A stretch of 55,961 bases of DNA from Granulosicoccus sp. (GTDB lineage Bacteria > Pseudomonadota > Gammaproteobacteria > Granulosicoccales > Granulosicoccaceae). The number at the start of each line of letters is the position of its first letter. Within the stretch, counting starts at the first letter, position 1. The stretch covers positions 1 through 55,961 of the forward strand of contig JALZWO010000047.1 in the NCBI GenBank assembly GCA_023300375.1, written 5' to 3'. The notes under the pieces were generated by a model, which ran no database searches, was not told where the DNA came from, and worked only from the letters and a program-made list of their open reading frames with translations. Made by a program: the position numbers and the translations under genes. Below, one piece after another: positions 26,951-37,664 of this stretch.

Positions 26951-27016
26951 GTCTTTCCTGCGAAAACTGGAATCCATGTCACTTGCACCGTAGATTCCCG
27001 CTTTCGCGGGAATGAC
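26951..27016. repeat. Double-hairpin REP-like element
   Basis: The right arm (26991-27016) contains a perfect 8-bp stem, ATTCCCGC-TTTC-GCGGGAAT, ending in GAC. The left arm (26951-26975) is a decayed inverted copy: GTC(t)TTCC(t)GCGAAAACTGGAATC matches the reverse complement of the right arm except at a few sites. The element is therefore two hairpin-forming arms in opposite orientation around a 15-nt spacer, the layout of a BIME/REP pair. The right-arm sequence resembles a repeat I recall from many proteobacterial intergenic regions. It sits between lpd and the convergent DUF3461 gene. I saw no second copy in the window. Confidence 0.7.
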
Positions 27017-27079
27017 GAATGCTAACTCTAGAACGCCCGAGCTCGCACTCGAATACGAGCACGATTCCGAACACCATAC

Positions 27080-27556
27080 TTACAGTCCAGCGATCTGAGC
27101 TTTAAGTCTGGCAAAGCGTGCAGATACAGCTGCAGCTGACGTCATAGGCATACGCGAACTGATCATGCTCTCAAGCTCGTGCAACTCTTTTAGCAACTCA
27201 CCTACTTTCTCTTCCCCAATTTGTGATGGCGCTTTCGAGATTATCTGCTTATTGTTATCACTGACCAGCTCATCCAGCTCTCCAATTGCTTTGAGCAAGA
27301 ATGGCGAAATTTCATAGGTGTGAGCCATACGTGAAGTGCCACCATCAGCAATCACGCTTTTGAGTGAGCGACCGAATTTGTACGTGCGGCTCTCTGGTAG
27401 CAAAGAACCAGGAATGCGCTTATATCGAATTTTTAGCACATCTTTGTCTGACGCTTTGGCTCTCAGCGTGTAGCTAGCGATTTCATGGGCCCGTTTGATG
27501 CCCATTTCTTCAAGTGCAGTGATTTTTACTAGTGGTTTTTCTAATACAGCTGACAT
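27080..27556 (-). CDS. DUF3461 family protein
   Basis: The 158-residue protein matches my memory of the gammaproteobacterial DUF3461 family. That family begins around LEEMGIKRAHEIASYTLRAK, continues with DVLKIRYKR, a basic segment and YEISPFLLKAIGELDELV. The conserved half is residues about 10-105; the C-terminal third is helical and polar. There is no signal peptide or membrane segment. Function is unknown. It is convergent with lpd across the double-hairpin repeat. Confidence 0.72.
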   Translation of the reverse strand: MSAVLEKPLVKITALEEMGIKRAHEIASYTLRAKASDKDVLKIRYKRIPGSLLPESRTYKFGRSLKSVIADGGTSRMAHTYEISPFLLKAIGELDELVSDNNKQIISKAPSQIGEEKVGELLKELHELESMISSRMPMTSAAAVSARFARLKAQIAGL

Positions 27557-27726
27557 AAGTTATTCTCAAGGTTATTTGTGAAAAATGAATACTAATCAGG
27601 CCTTTTAAGGCAACATTGTTGCCGAATATAGGCCTATGTACGATTCACTCAACCTGGTAACCGTAAAAACATCTGTGCCATATTTGCCAAAATATACTCA
27701 AAAATAACCTTATTTGTGCCAAGAGC

Positions 27727-29697
27727 CTATGGTATCGCCGGTCTACCTATCGCGGTAACCGTTACACGACTTTCAAAGAAAATCTCGTCGTCACCTTGTT
27801 TCACAATTTTGTCGACTCGATCTAACTCCAGCACAACCTCATTTGCACCAGAAAGCTGTGCTTTTTCGGTAGCAAGCTCTTCGGCGCGGACCTTAGCTGC
27901 TTCGAAACCCTGCTGCAAATCGTCAAAATCAACGGGACCGTCAGGAAACAGTACAGACACACGCTTACCTCCCGCGGGTGAAATCAGGATGAGCTGTTCT
28001 TGCCTGATAGAACCCACCACTGCCCCTAACGCATTGGCCACGTGGGCGTGATCCACATGTTGCAGTTCACAGCCAAGCAAGTTTGCAGCTTGCGGATAAT
28101 AGCTACTCGCAGGAGCACCCAAACCCAAGACAGGGATGTGCACGCGGGGTATCAGACTGAACAAGGCATTACCACCAACAGACAAACTTCGTTCTATCAA
28201 CTCTTTTTGGGGTGCGTTGACTGAAAGTCCTTCTGCGGCGGTAACGGCATCAACTAAGGCTAATGCAGTCAGCTCTGAAGTGCGTCTGCAAACCGATTCT
28301 GCTAGCTGCTCTTCAGTAGAGTAGTTTTCTCCAAGGTTATCGTTGCAATAACGCAGAAGGAGTCGTGCACCCAACCTCGCAGCCGTGGCCCCCCACGTGG
28401 TTTGCGTACCCAACACATGACAGGCATCAGTTGGTGTGAACCCCGCACGCAACACAATCCCCCTCTGCACTAACCTGTGCAACGCACGTTCAAGGGTTTG
28501 GTCTTTGAACAACGTTTGTACCGCAACAGGACCTGCCGACACTACTTCAAAAAGCTCTTTCTGTTGAAAAGTGAGATCAGTAGGCGGGGCTGAATGCGCC
28601 AAGACAAACTGAGCGCTGTGAGTAGTACTCAACGGCAATTCTAGTTGGGCGTTAAGAACATCGATGCACTGGGGGTGTTGATGGGCAAGCAAACTCAAGG
28701 GCATAACTCGTTGCGGACCCAGCCTCAAGTGACGCTGCTCACGATCATAGACAACTGCACTATCACCACCCAGACCGTAGGTATTAACATCGATGGCTCT
28801 TACCATTGTTCTCCACCCACCTACGGTGGCACCTTCGGCATTCAATTTCGGCTTACCATTTCTGATCACAGCCACATCTGTAGTCGTTCCACCCATATCA
28901 GAAATCAGCAAATCATCGCGCCCACAAAGAAACTGTGCACCGACCACACTGGCAGCTGGGCCACTGAGTATTGTCTCTACTGGGTATCGCCTAGCCATGC
29001 TGTCGCTAATCAGTGAACCATCGCCTTTAACAACCATAAGTGGTGCCTTGATCTCTCGCTCAAGCAGTAACAGACGAGCAGCTTCTAACAGCGCCCCTAT
29101 CATTGGAATCAAGCGAGCGTTCAACAAGGCGGTTAATGCTCGACGTGGTGCATCCAGACCTGAGCTCAGATGATGTCCGCAAGTCACAGGCTTAGCAGTT
29201 AACGATTTGATCAGTTTTTGAACTTCAATTTCATGCTCAGGATTTCGTACAGCGAATACAGCCGACACGGCATAGGCATCCACCTGCGCATCAACTGTCT
29301 CAATGAACGTACGCACAGCGCGCATATCTAACGGCTGATTGGCTAAGCCTGAGGCCTTGTGCCCACCTGCTACCCGAACCATAGGGTCGCTGGCCAGAGC
29401 ATCGGCAAGCCCAGCTCGTTGCACCTGTTGTTCTGTGAAGCCAATGAGCACCAGAGCTACTTTACGCCCACGCCCTTCAACCAACGCATTAGTCGCAAGT
29501 GTTGTGGAAAGACACACCAGCTCAATGTGCTGCGCCTCAACATTATCCAGAACCTGATCTACCGCACCTCGCAAACCCTGGATAAGATCGCGATGTGTTG
29601 TTAGCGATTTGGCACTGTGTAAAACGACAAAATTATCATCGACCAAAACAGCATCGGTGTACGTACCGCCAGTATCAAGGCCGAGTTGAAATCCCAC
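27727..29697 (-). CDS. Hydantoinase/oxoprolinase A-family (HyuA) ATPase-like protein
   Basis: About 656 residues from GTG at 29697, which has GGAAAA about 8 nt upstream; an in-frame GTG at 29724 adds nine. The N-terminus has the actin-fold phosphate loop GLDTGGTYTDAVLV. The protein continues with CLSTTLATNALVEGRG, the catalytic-domain motif DLLISDMGGTTTDVAVI, and GGWRTMVRAIDVNTYGLGGDS. These are hallmarks of the A subunit of ATP-dependent hydantoinases, 5-oxoprolinases and acetone carboxylases. The partner B subunit normally follows, but no hyuB is present. The product has the usual A-subunit length. Substrate unknown. Confidence 0.85.
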   Translation of the reverse strand: MGFQLGLDTGGTYTDAVLVDDNFVVLHSAKSLTTHRDLIQGLRGAVDQVLDNVEAQHIELVCLSTTLATNALVEGRGRKVALVLIGFTEQQVQRAGLADALASDPMVRVAGGHKASGLANQPLDMRAVRTFIETVDAQVDAYAVSAVFAVRNPEHEIEVQKLIKSLTAKPVTCGHHLSSGLDAPRRALTALLNARLIPMIGALLEAARLLLLEREIKAPLMVVKGDGSLISDSMARRYPVETILSGPAASVVGAQFLCGRDDLLISDMGGTTTDVAVIRNGKPKLNAEGATVGGWRTMVRAIDVNTYGLGGDSAVVYDREQRHLRLGPQRVMPLSLLAHQHPQCIDVLNAQLELPLSTTHSAQFVLAHSAPPTDLTFQQKELFEVVSAGPVAVQTLFKDQTLERALHRLVQRGIVLRAGFTPTDACHVLGTQTTWGATAARLGARLLLRYCNDNLGENYSTEEQLAESVCRRTSELTALALVDAVTAAEGLSVNAPQKELIERSLSVGGNALFSLIPRVHIPVLGLGAPASSYYPQAANLLGCELQHVDHAHVANALGAVVGSIRQEQLILISPAGGKRVSVLFPDGPVDFDDLQQGFEAAKVRAEELATEKAQLSGANEVVLELDRVDKIVKQGDDEIFFESRVTVTAIGRPAIP

Positions 29698-29996
29698 TGT
29701 TTTTTCCAATAGTTTACCGATCACTAGAAGACTGACCAGTGTATAAAGTGATCAAGGTGGCAAAGCACGTGGAGGCACTCGCGGCGTCAATCGCTATTCA
29801 CTAAACAGCACTTGAGTTATTTTAGACGCACATATAGGCTGCCGCGGTGAAATATTTCATCACTTCACCCCATTGTTTAAGTCACGAATCTGTGATCAAA
29901 AACACAATTTGCCGATAACAGCACAGGAGAACATCAGGAACTACGTTGATCTGGTCGATGTATCGTCAACACGATGGATGCGCATTGGAGAGACTC

Positions 29997-30410
29997 ATGC
30001 AACTATTGCACGCTCGGTACAGCAATAAACCGCTCAGAAAATACAGCGGCTTTTCATTAATAGAACTAATGATCACAGTAGCCATCATCGGTATTCTTGG
30101 CGCGTTGGCCTATCCGAGCTACACCCAGCACATAACCGATTCACGACGATCCGATGGCCATCTGGCAATGCTTGAAGCTGCGCAGAAAATGGAGCGCTGT
30201 AAGTCAACTAACTACTCCTACGCAAACTGCACATTGTCATCAAATACCTCACCTGAGGAACACTACGATATGACGCTAACCACTACAGCAGCTGGATACA
30301 CGGTTACGGCCACAGGTGTCGGTCCACAAGCCAACGACACGGACTGCAATGTTATGACCCTGAATCACCAAAGCGTACGAACCCCTGCGACCGGGTGCTG
30401 GCTTCAATAG
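29997..30410 (+). CDS. pilE: Type IV pilin-like protein, PilE type
   Basis: 137 residues from ATG at 29997, preceded by GGAGAG at a good distance; a longer frame back to 29946 lacks one. The prepilin leader ends KYSG and is followed by F-S-L-I-E, with Glu at +5. The hydrophobic helix is [19 protein letters not shown], so PilD should cleave after Gly18. The C-terminal domain has two Cys pairs ([11 protein letters not shown] and [12 protein letters not shown]) like the PilE minor pilins of gammaproteobacteria. It should enter a type IV pilus or pseudopilus. None of the other minor-pilin genes (fimT, pilV-Y) are nearby, so its machine is elsewhere. Confidence 0.87.
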   Translation: MQLLHARYSNKPLRKYSGFSLIELMITVAIIGILGALAYPSYTQHITDSRRSDGHLAMLEAAQKMERCKSTNYSYANCTLSSNTSPEEHYDMTLTTTAAGYTVTATGVGPQANDTDCNVMTLNHQSVRTPATGCWLQ

Positions 30411-30513
30411 GGGTCGGTTAGTCAATATCGTAAGGTGTGTATCGAAAGAAACTATTACCAGCTCAAATAGTCTTTCAGGGCCGCCTGTGGCCGAGCTGGG
30501 GTATCATCGGTCT

Positions 30514-30702
30514 ATGGATAAAAGACTCTCAGACATACTGGTTTGCCCTGTTACTAAGGGCAAAGTGATTAAACACGGCGACGAACTCTGGTCAACACAG
30601 GCCGCCCTTGCCTACCCGATCAAGGACGGTATTCCTGTAATGCTTGAGTCCGAGGCGCGACCTCTCAGTCTTGACGAGGTGGAATCCCTAGGTAAGTCCT
30701 AG
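30514..30702 (+). CDS. ycaR: Trm112/YcaR family protein
   Basis: 62 residues from ATG at 30514, the start that matches the family ([18 protein letters not shown]). The protein keeps [17 protein letters not shown], the conserved hallmark of bacterial Trm112-like proteins. The zinc-knuckle cysteines are reduced: the CPxC motif reads CPVT and the later cysteine is absent. The fold can persist without zinc in some members. In eukaryotes Trm112 activates methyltransferases; a role for bacterial YcaR is not settled. No kdsB or lpxK gene, often its neighbours, is present. Confidence 0.85.
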   Translation: MDKRLSDILVCPVTKGKVIKHGDELWSTQAALAYPIKDGIPVMLESEARPLSLDEVESLGKS

Positions 30703-30732
30703 GTAGTTCCAAGCTATCAATCTGGCTCAGCT

Positions 30733-31425
30733 CTAAAGCGGCGAGAGTGTTCTGGGTACAAAGACAGTCAACACCTCTGAGCGAGCCTCGATCCAACCTG
30801 TGGTAGTGCCTTCATAACGGCGAAGTTGCATGAACAATTCGTCTTGATCAGCGAACGAACCTGTTACCCGGATAGATCCATCAAAATCTGCCCATTCTGT
30901 ACTCTGTAAGTCTGAAGTTACCCCTACCCGATATTCGGTAGGATCCCCAGTCACTAAGGGCTTGATCACTGTCGCATCTGATTCAGGCGTTACATCTAGC
31001 CTGGTAACTCGAATTGACGAGTGGTTGGCTTCTGCCAATGTGCTACCCGCCTTACAGCGCGGACCAGGCACGCCCTCAGAGAGAGTCACCTGCTTTAACA
31101 TCGTAAATGAACGGGCTGGCTCACTCAAACGCACACCGCTAAAGCGTGTTTTGGATATGGTTACTACAACAGGAAGGTTGGGAACATCAGCCACTGCGTG
31201 GCCATCAACGTCTGTGAAATGTGCGCCAAATTGACGATAACTACCCGGTAGTCCGAAACATACAGACGCGCCTTGCACCGGCGCACCTGCTTCATCTACC
31301 ACTCGAACGCCAAACTCACTGGCGCTAGCCAATGTTCCGTATCCTGCCATTATTGCGCCGACGGCCAACGTCGTGCCTATGGCAGCAGCTCTTATAGCCG
31401 ATGATGCTCTATGTATTGATTTCAA
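30733..31425 (-). CDS. Secreted protein with a carboxypeptidase-regulatory-like domain
   Basis: The 230-residue product has an N-terminal signal (hydrophobic about 12-35, cleavage likely after ASAS). Residues about 38-100 resemble an Ig-like carboxypeptidase-regulatory domain: VRVVDEAGAPVQGASVCF, FTDVDGHAVADVPNLPVVV. The C-terminal half is beta-rich with no motif I recognise. It has two cysteines that could form a disulfide. Function unknown; extracellular or periplasmic by the signal. It is downstream of the DUF882 gene on the same strand, 200 nt apart. Confidence 0.65.
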   Translation of the reverse strand: MKSIHRASSAIRAAAIGTTLAVGAIMAGYGTLASASEFGVRVVDEAGAPVQGASVCFGLPGSYRQFGAHFTDVDGHAVADVPNLPVVVTISKTRFSGVRLSEPARSFTMLKQVTLSEGVPGPRCKAGSTLAEANHSSIRVTRLDVTPESDATVIKPLVTGDPTEYRVGVTSDLQSTEWADFDGSIRVTGSFADQDELFMQLRRYEGTTTGWIEARSEVLTVFVPRTLSPL

Positions 31426-31626
31426 GAGGTCCTCTCCGTAATTTCTAGTATTGTTGTCAAACTTCTGACTTATTAAGTCGTTGTGACAATACTATGACAG
31501 TGAGGTAACTATTAATGGTGGAATTGAGTTCGTTGAGACTTAATTCACGTAGGGATAAGTCGATTTGCTAGCCAGCACACATGCAATTTTTAAACGTGGC
31601 GGAGCCGTTAGTTGCACTGGGGGGCA

Positions 31627-32334
31627 CTAGGAACCCCAATAGCGAACCGCCCCCGTATCGATATGAACAAAATTGGAATTACTGTACAGACCGACACCCC
31701 CTGCTTCAAGAGAACGGGCGATTTTTCGCAGCTCTGCCACTTTCAACCCAGGCATGTAAATATCTGCTGCCCGCCCTTCCATGTGCAGGCTGTACTTAGC
31801 AACACCAGAAGAGCGCCGGCGTAACGATGCGTTCGTTTTTGCCGTTCTGTAGCCAGACAATATATGCATTGGCCGATCAGTTCCCACAGTATCGCGCAGC
31901 AAGCAAAGCTGATCGTAGAGCGTAGTGTCAATTTGGGTGGCAATATTGGCGCGGCGATCTCGCATAAGGTGATTGAGCTTCGCTAATTCTTCGTTTCTGT
32001 ATATGCCATTGATATAGTAAACGACATTGACTTCATCACCGGTGTGGTCGTTGTAGAGATGCAAACGACGCGTTTCGTTTCGCGCCATAGTCGCAACAGC
32101 GCCTTGTCCAACAGTTGCAGGGCCAGCCTCGCCGAGTGGCACTAGAGAGCCCGTCGATGTCCAATCGCCAACGTTACCCGCATTTGCAGTTTTGGCTAAT
32201 AAAGAGGCTGCGAACAGACTTGCGCCTTTCAACAAGGTGCGTCTGTCATTGCTAGGCTCGTGATGATCGATATCTATCCTTGGATCTGAATTCTCAATTG
32301 ACGAATTCACTGGGGACTCTTTATTCATTTGCAT
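31627..32334 (-). CDS. DUF882/M15-type murein endopeptidase (MepK-like), Tat-exported
   Basis: The 235-residue product starts with a 30-residue polar leader and then NDRRTLLKGASLFAASLLA, a twin-arginine signal. The mature part has the DUF882 pattern: RLHLYNDHTGDEVNVVYYING, ILSGYRTAKTNASLRRRSSGVAKYSLHMEGRAADI (zinc-binding His and Asp) and FVHIDTGAVRYWG (third zinc ligand His). E. coli MepK (YcbK) cleaves 3-3 cross-links of peptidoglycan and has the same fold and Tat export. A murein-remodelling role is thus well supported by family. It is followed on the same strand by the secreted Ig-like gene. Confidence 0.88.
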   Translation of the reverse strand: MQMNKESPVNSSIENSDPRIDIDHHEPSNDRRTLLKGASLFAASLLAKTANAGNVGDWTSTGSLVPLGEAGPATVGQGAVATMARNETRRLHLYNDHTGDEVNVVYYINGIYRNEELAKLNHLMRDRRANIATQIDTTLYDQLCLLRDTVGTDRPMHILSGYRTAKTNASLRRRSSGVAKYSLHMEGRAADIYMPGLKVAELRKIARSLEAGGVGLYSNSNFVHIDTGAVRYWGS

Positions 32335-32506
32335 TGTTAGGTCTTTTTCTTACCAATTCTTTGACAACAGACGGGATCTGTCAAAAGCCTGTCTATTGTG
32401 CCACATAGTCGCTACCGCAAGCTAAAGTTCGGCGGTGGTCACGCACTATGGGGCATTTCTTAGCAAGAGTCTGCGAAGTTGATTTCAAATACCCTCTAAA
32501 TTGTAA

Positions 32507-32983
32507 TCAAACGTAAATTACCTTCAGAATTTCGTATTCACGAACGCCGTTAGGCGTCTTTACACCCACTTCATCGCCAATCGATTTGCCAATCAACCCT
32601 TTGGCAACAGGGGATTCGAAGCTAATGCGTCGAGCTTTCAAATCAGCCTCATCGTGGCCCACTATCTGGTATGTAATCTCGTCGTCGGTATTAAGATCCA
32701 TGAGGGTAACTGTAGAACCGAAAACGACTTTTTCAGACTTGGGCAAAGTCGTTACATCGATCACCTGCGAGGTTGATAGCTTCGCCTCGATCTCCTTGAT
32801 ACGCCCTTCGATAAAACTTTGTTGATCACGTGCAGCATGGTATTCGGCATTTTCTTTTAGATCACCATGCGCTCGTGCCTCAGCAATGGCAGCAATTACA
32901 GTGGGTCTCTGGTTACCTTTCAAGTCAGACAACTCTTCGCGCAGCAACGTCTCGCCGCGTTTTGTCATTGGAACCTTGATCAT
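32507..32983 (-). CDS. greA: Transcription elongation factor GreA
   Basis: 158 residues, the normal GreA length. The N-terminal coiled coil carries the acidic tip in [31 protein letters not shown]. The C-terminal domain contains [13 protein letters not shown] and [16 protein letters not shown]. GreA makes RNA polymerase cleave backtracked transcripts. The start overlaps the carB stop by four bases (ATGA), showing translational coupling in the order carA-carB-greA, a known arrangement in pseudomonads. Confidence 0.97.
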   Translation of the reverse strand: MIKVPMTKRGETLLREELSDLKGNQRPTVIAAIAEARAHGDLKENAEYHAARDQQSFIEGRIKEIEAKLSTSQVIDVTTLPKSEKVVFGSTVTLMDLNTDDEITYQIVGHDEADLKARRISFESPVAKGLIGKSIGDEVGVKTPNGVREYEILKVIYV

Positions 32984-35900
32984 GTTGTCTCCAGGTGAAT
33001 ATCACTTAGTCGGTATACCGGACCATCTATCGAATATGCTAACGCTGCACAAATGGCTGTTGCTCCAGACAAGGTTGTGGTGTAAGCCACTTTACGACGT
33101 AGAGCTTGTTGTCTAATCTGGTACGAATCTTTGATAGCTTGTCGGCCATCTGAAGTGTTAATGATTAGAGTAACGGCATCGTTTTTAATCTCATCAACAA
33201 TATGCGGTTGACCTTGAGACAGCTTATTAATTCGCTCACAGCTAAGCCCAGTCTCGCTGATGGCTGCTTGTGTCCCGTCAGTTGCAAGCAGTGAAAAACC
33301 CGCATTGAGAAGGTCTTGCGCCACTTTCACCACACCCGCCTTGTCTTGATTCCGAACGCTGATAAAAGCAACACCTGATAAGGGTAACTCTGCAGAAGCG
33401 CCTAAAGAGGCCTTGAAAAACGCCTCGCCAAAGCTCTTGCCTGAACCCATTACCTCACCCGTTGATTTCATCTCAGGACCTAGCACGGTGTCAACACCTG
33501 GAAACTTGGCAAATGGAAATACAGATTCTTTAACACTGAAATGGCTCGGCTTTGGCAGCGTTAACATACCCTGCTCCGCCAGCGATTGACCCGCCATACA
33601 ACGCGCAGCAACCTTAGCCAGTTGAACGCCAGTAGCTTTGGATACAAACGGCACGGTTCGCGATGCACGCGGATTTACTTCGAGTACATAAATAGATTCG
33701 CCCTGGATGGCGAACTGAGTATTCATCAAACCAACCACGCCCAAGCCCTTTGCCATCTGCGCCACTTGCTTGGAGATATCTTTACGAACACTATCGGTCA
33801 AGCTAAATGGCGGTAGTGAGCAGGCCGAGTCCCCCGAGTGCACACCGGCCTCTTCGATATGCTCCATGATGCCACCAATGACCACGTCAGTTCCATCGCA
33901 GATTGCATCAACGTCAACCTCAATGGCGTCGTTCAGGAAGCGATCGAGCAATACCGGAGAATCGTTTGAAACGCTCACCGCCTCATTCATGTAACGCGAT
34001 AACTCAGATTGTTCGTGCACAATTTCCATGGCACGCCCGCCTAGAACATAGCTAGGCCGAACCACCAGTGGATAACCGATCTCTTCAGCAAATCGCAAAG
34101 CGTCTTCAGTGTTACGCGCTGTACGATTTGGCGGCTGCAGCAAGCCTAAGTCCTGAATAAGTTGCTGGAAGCGCTCACGATCCTCAGCCAGATCAATTGA
34201 GTCTGGAGAAGTACCGATAATCGGGGCGCCCGCTGCCAATAGATCTCGAGCCAACTTCAACGGTGTTTGACCACCATACTGAACGATGACGCCAGCTGGC
34301 CTTTCAATGTCTATTATGGCTAATACATCTTCCAGAGTCAGTGGCTCAAAGTACAGCCTATCCGAGGTATCAAAATCAGTGGATACAGTTTCGGGATTGC
34401 AATTAACCATGATGGTCTCGTAGCCATCATCCCTTAATGCAAGTGCGGCATGCACACAGCAGTAATCGAATTCAATGCCTTGGCCTACCCGATTGGGTCC
34501 GCCACCAAGCACCATGATCTTCTTTTTGTCTGAGGGCTCAGACTCGCAAAATTGCTCGTATGTGGAATACATATAAGCGGTGTTACTGGCAAACTCGGCA
34601 GCACAAGAATCAACCCGCTTGTATACCGGCCGCACACCCAATGCGTGCCGATGTTCGCGCACCGCAAATTCGCTCTCGTTCAACAACATACCTAATCGTT
34701 TGTCGCTAAATCCATCACGCTTGAGCTGATATAGGGATGGCTTGTCGAGTTCAGCGAGACGGCGATCCTTTAGATCGAGTTCATCGTCGATAATTTCTTT
34801 TATCTGACATAAAAACCAGCGGTCAATAGCCGTTGCCTGAAAGACATCATCGATACTCTGCCCTAGACGGAAAGCCTCAGCCACGAACCACAATCGACGC
34901 TCACGGGCTTTGCGCATTTCACGATCAACGATGGCAAGCGACTTATCGCGCGAGGCGCTCTCTGGTAGCACCTCATCAAACCCACAGACGTCAATCTCAA
35001 GGCCACGTAGCGCTTTTTGCAGTGATTCCTTGAAGGTGCGTCCCATCGCCATGACTTCGCCCACTGACTTCATTTGCGTGGTGAGTTGACTGTCAGCCGC
35101 AGGAAATTTTTCGAAGGTAAAACGGGGTATTTTCGTGACCACGTAGTCGATTGATGGCTCGAAAGAGGCAGGTGTCAAGCCGCCCGTTATTTCGTTGCTA
35201 AGTTCGTTCAATGTATAGCCGACCGCAAGTTTGGCGGCTACTCTGGCAATCGGAAATCCGGTAGCCTTAGAGGCAAGTGCAGACGAACGCGACACTCGCG
35301 GGTTCATCTCGATAATAATCATCGCCCCGTTGTCGGGGTTGATGGCAAACTGTACGTTTGAACCACCAGTATCAACGCCAATCTTACGCAGCACATCGCA
35401 GGAGGCATTACGCATGATCTGATATTCCTTATCAGTGAGCGTTTGTGATGGAGCTACAGTGATTGAGTCTCCCGTATGGATGCCCATCGGGTCAAGATTT
35501 TCAATGGAACACACGATGATGACGTTATCAGCGTTATCACGCACCACCTCCATTTCGTATTCTTTCCAGCCCAACACTGACTCTTCAAGCAGCACTTCTG
35601 TGGTGCGCGACAGGTCTAGCCCTCGCGACACTATGGCTTCGAATTCTTCACGGTTATAGGCGATCCCGCCACCGCTTCCACCCATCGTAAATGACGGCCG
35701 TATGATGCACGGAAATCCAATATCAGCTTGGCCTTCCCATGCTTCATCCAGATTATGAGCGATGAACGCTCGCGGTGTTGCAAGGCCGATTTCTGTCATC
35801 GCTTTGCGAAACTTGTCTCGATCTTCAGCCATATCGATAGCTTCAGGGCGAGCACCAATCATCTCCACTGAGAATTCCTCTAGAACGCCTTCGCGCGCCA

Positions 35901-36204
35901 GATCCAACGCGCAATTGAGTGCTGTTTGCCCACCCATGGTTGGTAGCAACGCATCAGGGCGTTCACGCTCGATGATGTTGCGTACAATGCGCCAGTCAAT
36001 TGGCTCAATGTAAATAGCATCCGCCATGGCCGGGTCGGTCATGATGGTGGCAGGGTTGGAATTGACCAAGATCACCCGGTAGCCCTCTTCGCGCAAGGCT
36101 TTACACGCTTGAGCGCCAGAATAGTCAAACTCACAGGCCTGGCCAATAACAATAGGTCCGGCACCGATGATCAGAACGCTCTTTATATCCGTTCTTTTTG
36201 GCAT
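32980..36204 (-). CDS. carB: Carbamoyl-phosphate synthase large subunit
   Basis: 1074 residues from ATG at 36204 (E. coli CarB is 1073); a TTG at 36219 would add five residues not seen in the family. The start reads [20 protein letters not shown]. Two homologous ATP-grasp halves are visible, with paired motifs [16 protein letters not shown] and [16 protein letters not shown]. The C-terminal MGS-like allosteric domain (about 935-1074) ends at DIHLETT. It uses ammonia from CarA plus bicarbonate and two ATP to make carbamoyl phosphate for pyrimidines and arginine. carA lies 61 nt upstream and greA overlaps the 3' end. Confidence 0.97.
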   Translation of the reverse strand: MPKRTDIKSVLIIGAGPIVIGQACEFDYSGAQACKALREEGYRVILVNSNPATIMTDPAMADAIYIEPIDWRIVRNIIERERPDALLPTMGGQTALNCALDLAREGVLEEFSVEMIGARPEAIDMAEDRDKFRKAMTEIGLATPRAFIAHNLDEAWEGQADIGFPCIIRPSFTMGGSGGGIAYNREEFEAIVSRGLDLSRTTEVLLEESVLGWKEYEMEVVRDNADNVIIVCSIENLDPMGIHTGDSITVAPSQTLTDKEYQIMRNASCDVLRKIGVDTGGSNVQFAINPDNGAMIIIEMNPRVSRSSALASKATGFPIARVAAKLAVGYTLNELSNEITGGLTPASFEPSIDYVVTKIPRFTFEKFPAADSQLTTQMKSVGEVMAMGRTFKESLQKALRGLEIDVCGFDEVLPESASRDKSLAIVDREMRKARERRLWFVAEAFRLGQSIDDVFQATAIDRWFLCQIKEIIDDELDLKDRRLAELDKPSLYQLKRDGFSDKRLGMLLNESEFAVREHRHALGVRPVYKRVDSCAAEFASNTAYMYSTYEQFCESEPSDKKKIMVLGGGPNRVGQGIEFDYCCVHAALALRDDGYETIMVNCNPETVSTDFDTSDRLYFEPLTLEDVLAIIDIERPAGVIVQYGGQTPLKLARDLLAAGAPIIGTSPDSIDLAEDRERFQQLIQDLGLLQPPNRTARNTEDALRFAEEIGYPLVVRPSYVLGGRAMEIVHEQSELSRYMNEAVSVSNDSPVLLDRFLNDAIEVDVDAICDGTDVVIGGIMEHIEEAGVHSGDSACSLPPFSLTDSVRKDISKQVAQMAKGLGVVGLMNTQFAIQGESIYVLEVNPRASRTVPFVSKATGVQLAKVAARCMAGQSLAEQGMLTLPKPSHFSVKESVFPFAKFPGVDTVLGPEMKSTGEVMGSGKSFGEAFFKASLGASAELPLSGVAFISVRNQDKAGVVKVAQDLLNAGFSLLATDGTQAAISETGLSCERINKLSQGQPHIVDEIKNDAVTLIINTSDGRQAIKDSYQIRQQALRRKVAYTTTLSGATAICAALAYSIDGPVYRLSDIHLETT

Positions 36205-36265
36205 TAGCTCAATCCACAAACCGATTCAAAATTGTAAGAAACCTTGACTATCAAGGGTCTGGTAT

Positions 36266-37438
36266 TCATGAAGTGATCATACTCACGAACTGATCGAACA
36301 GGGCTTCTACATCCTGCGGGCCTGGGCTGGCCTCAGGATGCCCTTGGAATCCTATCGCCGGCACATCAACTCGCCGAATTCCTTGTAAGGACTGATCAAA
36401 CAACGAAACATGTGTGACTTCTAGCGTATCGTTGAGTGATGAAGCATCGACAGCAAAACCATGATTCTGGCTACTGATCATGACTCGTCCAGTCTCGTTA
36501 TCCTGCACTGGGTGATTCGCACCGTGGTGACCAAACTTCATTTTACTGGTACGGGCGCCAGAGGCCAACGCTAACAACTGATGACCAAGACAGATCCCGA
36601 AGGTCGGTAAGGACTCGCTCAAAAGCTCCGCAATCGTTTTTATCGCGTAATCACAGGGTTCTGGGTCACCGGGTCCGTTGGATAAAAACAGACCATCGGG
36701 TTTAAGTTCACGGATTTGATCACTGGTGAACGTTGCCGGAACCACGGTGACTGAACAACCTCGGTCAACTAACAATCGGAGGATGTTGTGTTTTACACCA
36801 AAATCCATGGCTACGATGTGCGGCCCATCGCCATTGACGCTAGTGTCCGGAACGTTGCCTTGAGAACGCACCACGCTATCTGTCAGTTGCCACGTCCGTT
36901 GCGTCCATTGGTAGGGCTCTGTGCAGGTGACCTCTTTCGCTAGGTCCATACCAGCCAACCCTGGAAACGACTTGGCCGCACCTTGCGCTGACTGCACATC
37001 AATTCCTGCCCCTGCCATGATGCAGCCGTTTTGAGCTCCTTTGTCACGCAGATGACGCGTTAGCTGGCGCGTATCCACATCCGCAATAGCAACCACTTTA
37101 TTAGTTTCCAAAAATTCGCCCAAACTCTGATTAGCGCGAAAATTACTGTGTAACCTTGGCAAATCCCGAATGATGAGTCCTGTGCAATAGACACTGTCTG
37201 ATTCCATGTCCTCTTCATTGGTGCCCGTGTTACCGATGTGCGGGTAAGTCAGCGTGACCATTTGCTGAGCATACGAGGGATCAGTCAGTATTTCCTGATA
37301 ACCGGTCATCGCGGTATTGAAGACGACTTCGCCAACCGACATGCCGTCGATGCCGATCGCTCGGCCTTCAAACACCGTTCCGTCCTCAAGCACAAGGATG
37401 GCTGGACGCCGAGCCGGGCGCAACTCTTTAGTAGACAC
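36266..37438 (-). CDS. carA: Carbamoyl-phosphate synthase small (glutaminase) subunit
   Basis: 390 residues from GTG at 37438. The N-terminal CPSase domain reads [20 protein letters not shown] and [20 protein letters not shown]. The class-I amidotransferase domain has the nucleophile Cys in [15 protein letters not shown] and the His-Glu pair in [11 protein letters not shown]. It releases ammonia from glutamine and channels it to CarB. The 226-nt region upstream (37439-37664) should hold the promoter. I looked for a pyrimidine or arginine leader there and saw no convincing structure. Confidence 0.96.
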   Translation of the reverse strand: MSTKELRPARRPAILVLEDGTVFEGRAIGIDGMSVGEVVFNTAMTGYQEILTDPSYAQQMVTLTYPHIGNTGTNEEDMESDSVYCTGLIIRDLPRLHSNFRANQSLGEFLETNKVVAIADVDTRQLTRHLRDKGAQNGCIMAGAGIDVQSAQGAAKSFPGLAGMDLAKEVTCTEPYQWTQRTWQLTDSVVRSQGNVPDTSVNGDGPHIVAMDFGVKHNILRLLVDRGCSVTVVPATFTSDQIRELKPDGLFLSNGPGDPEPCDYAIKTIAELLSESLPTFGICLGHQLLALASGARTSKMKFGHHGANHPVQDNETGRVMISSQNHGFAVDASSLNDTLEVTHVSLFDQSLQGIRRVDVPAIGFQGHPEASPGPQDVEALFDQFVSMITS

Positions 37439-37664
37439 GTTTGGAGGTCTTCCTTATTACAGGCGCACAAAAGGCTGTGACAAATCGCTCCGCACTTCAG
37501 CCTGAGCTAACAGGTGCAAGCAGGGTTGAACGCCACAGTTAAATTTGCGAAATGGTACGCTGGCAAGGCCTTAGTTGTCCAGTGTCGAGCAGAGGAAGTA
37601 TTGACTAATAGTTGTGACATTGGGGCTTGTGACCACTGAAGTTGTGGCCGACAGACAATCAGCG

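Noticed and set aside
29848-29859. 12-bp perfect palindrome TGAAATATTTCA upstream of pilE
   Set aside because: About 14 such 12-bp palindromes are expected by chance in a 56 kb window; no promoter overlap seen.
36205-36219. TTG start giving five more residues on CarB
   Set aside because: The family starts at MPKRTDIKS; the ATG at 36204 matches this exactly.
37439-37664. Possible pyrimidine or arginine leader before carA
   Set aside because: No leader peptide with suitable codons and no terminator/antiterminator pair could be traced.
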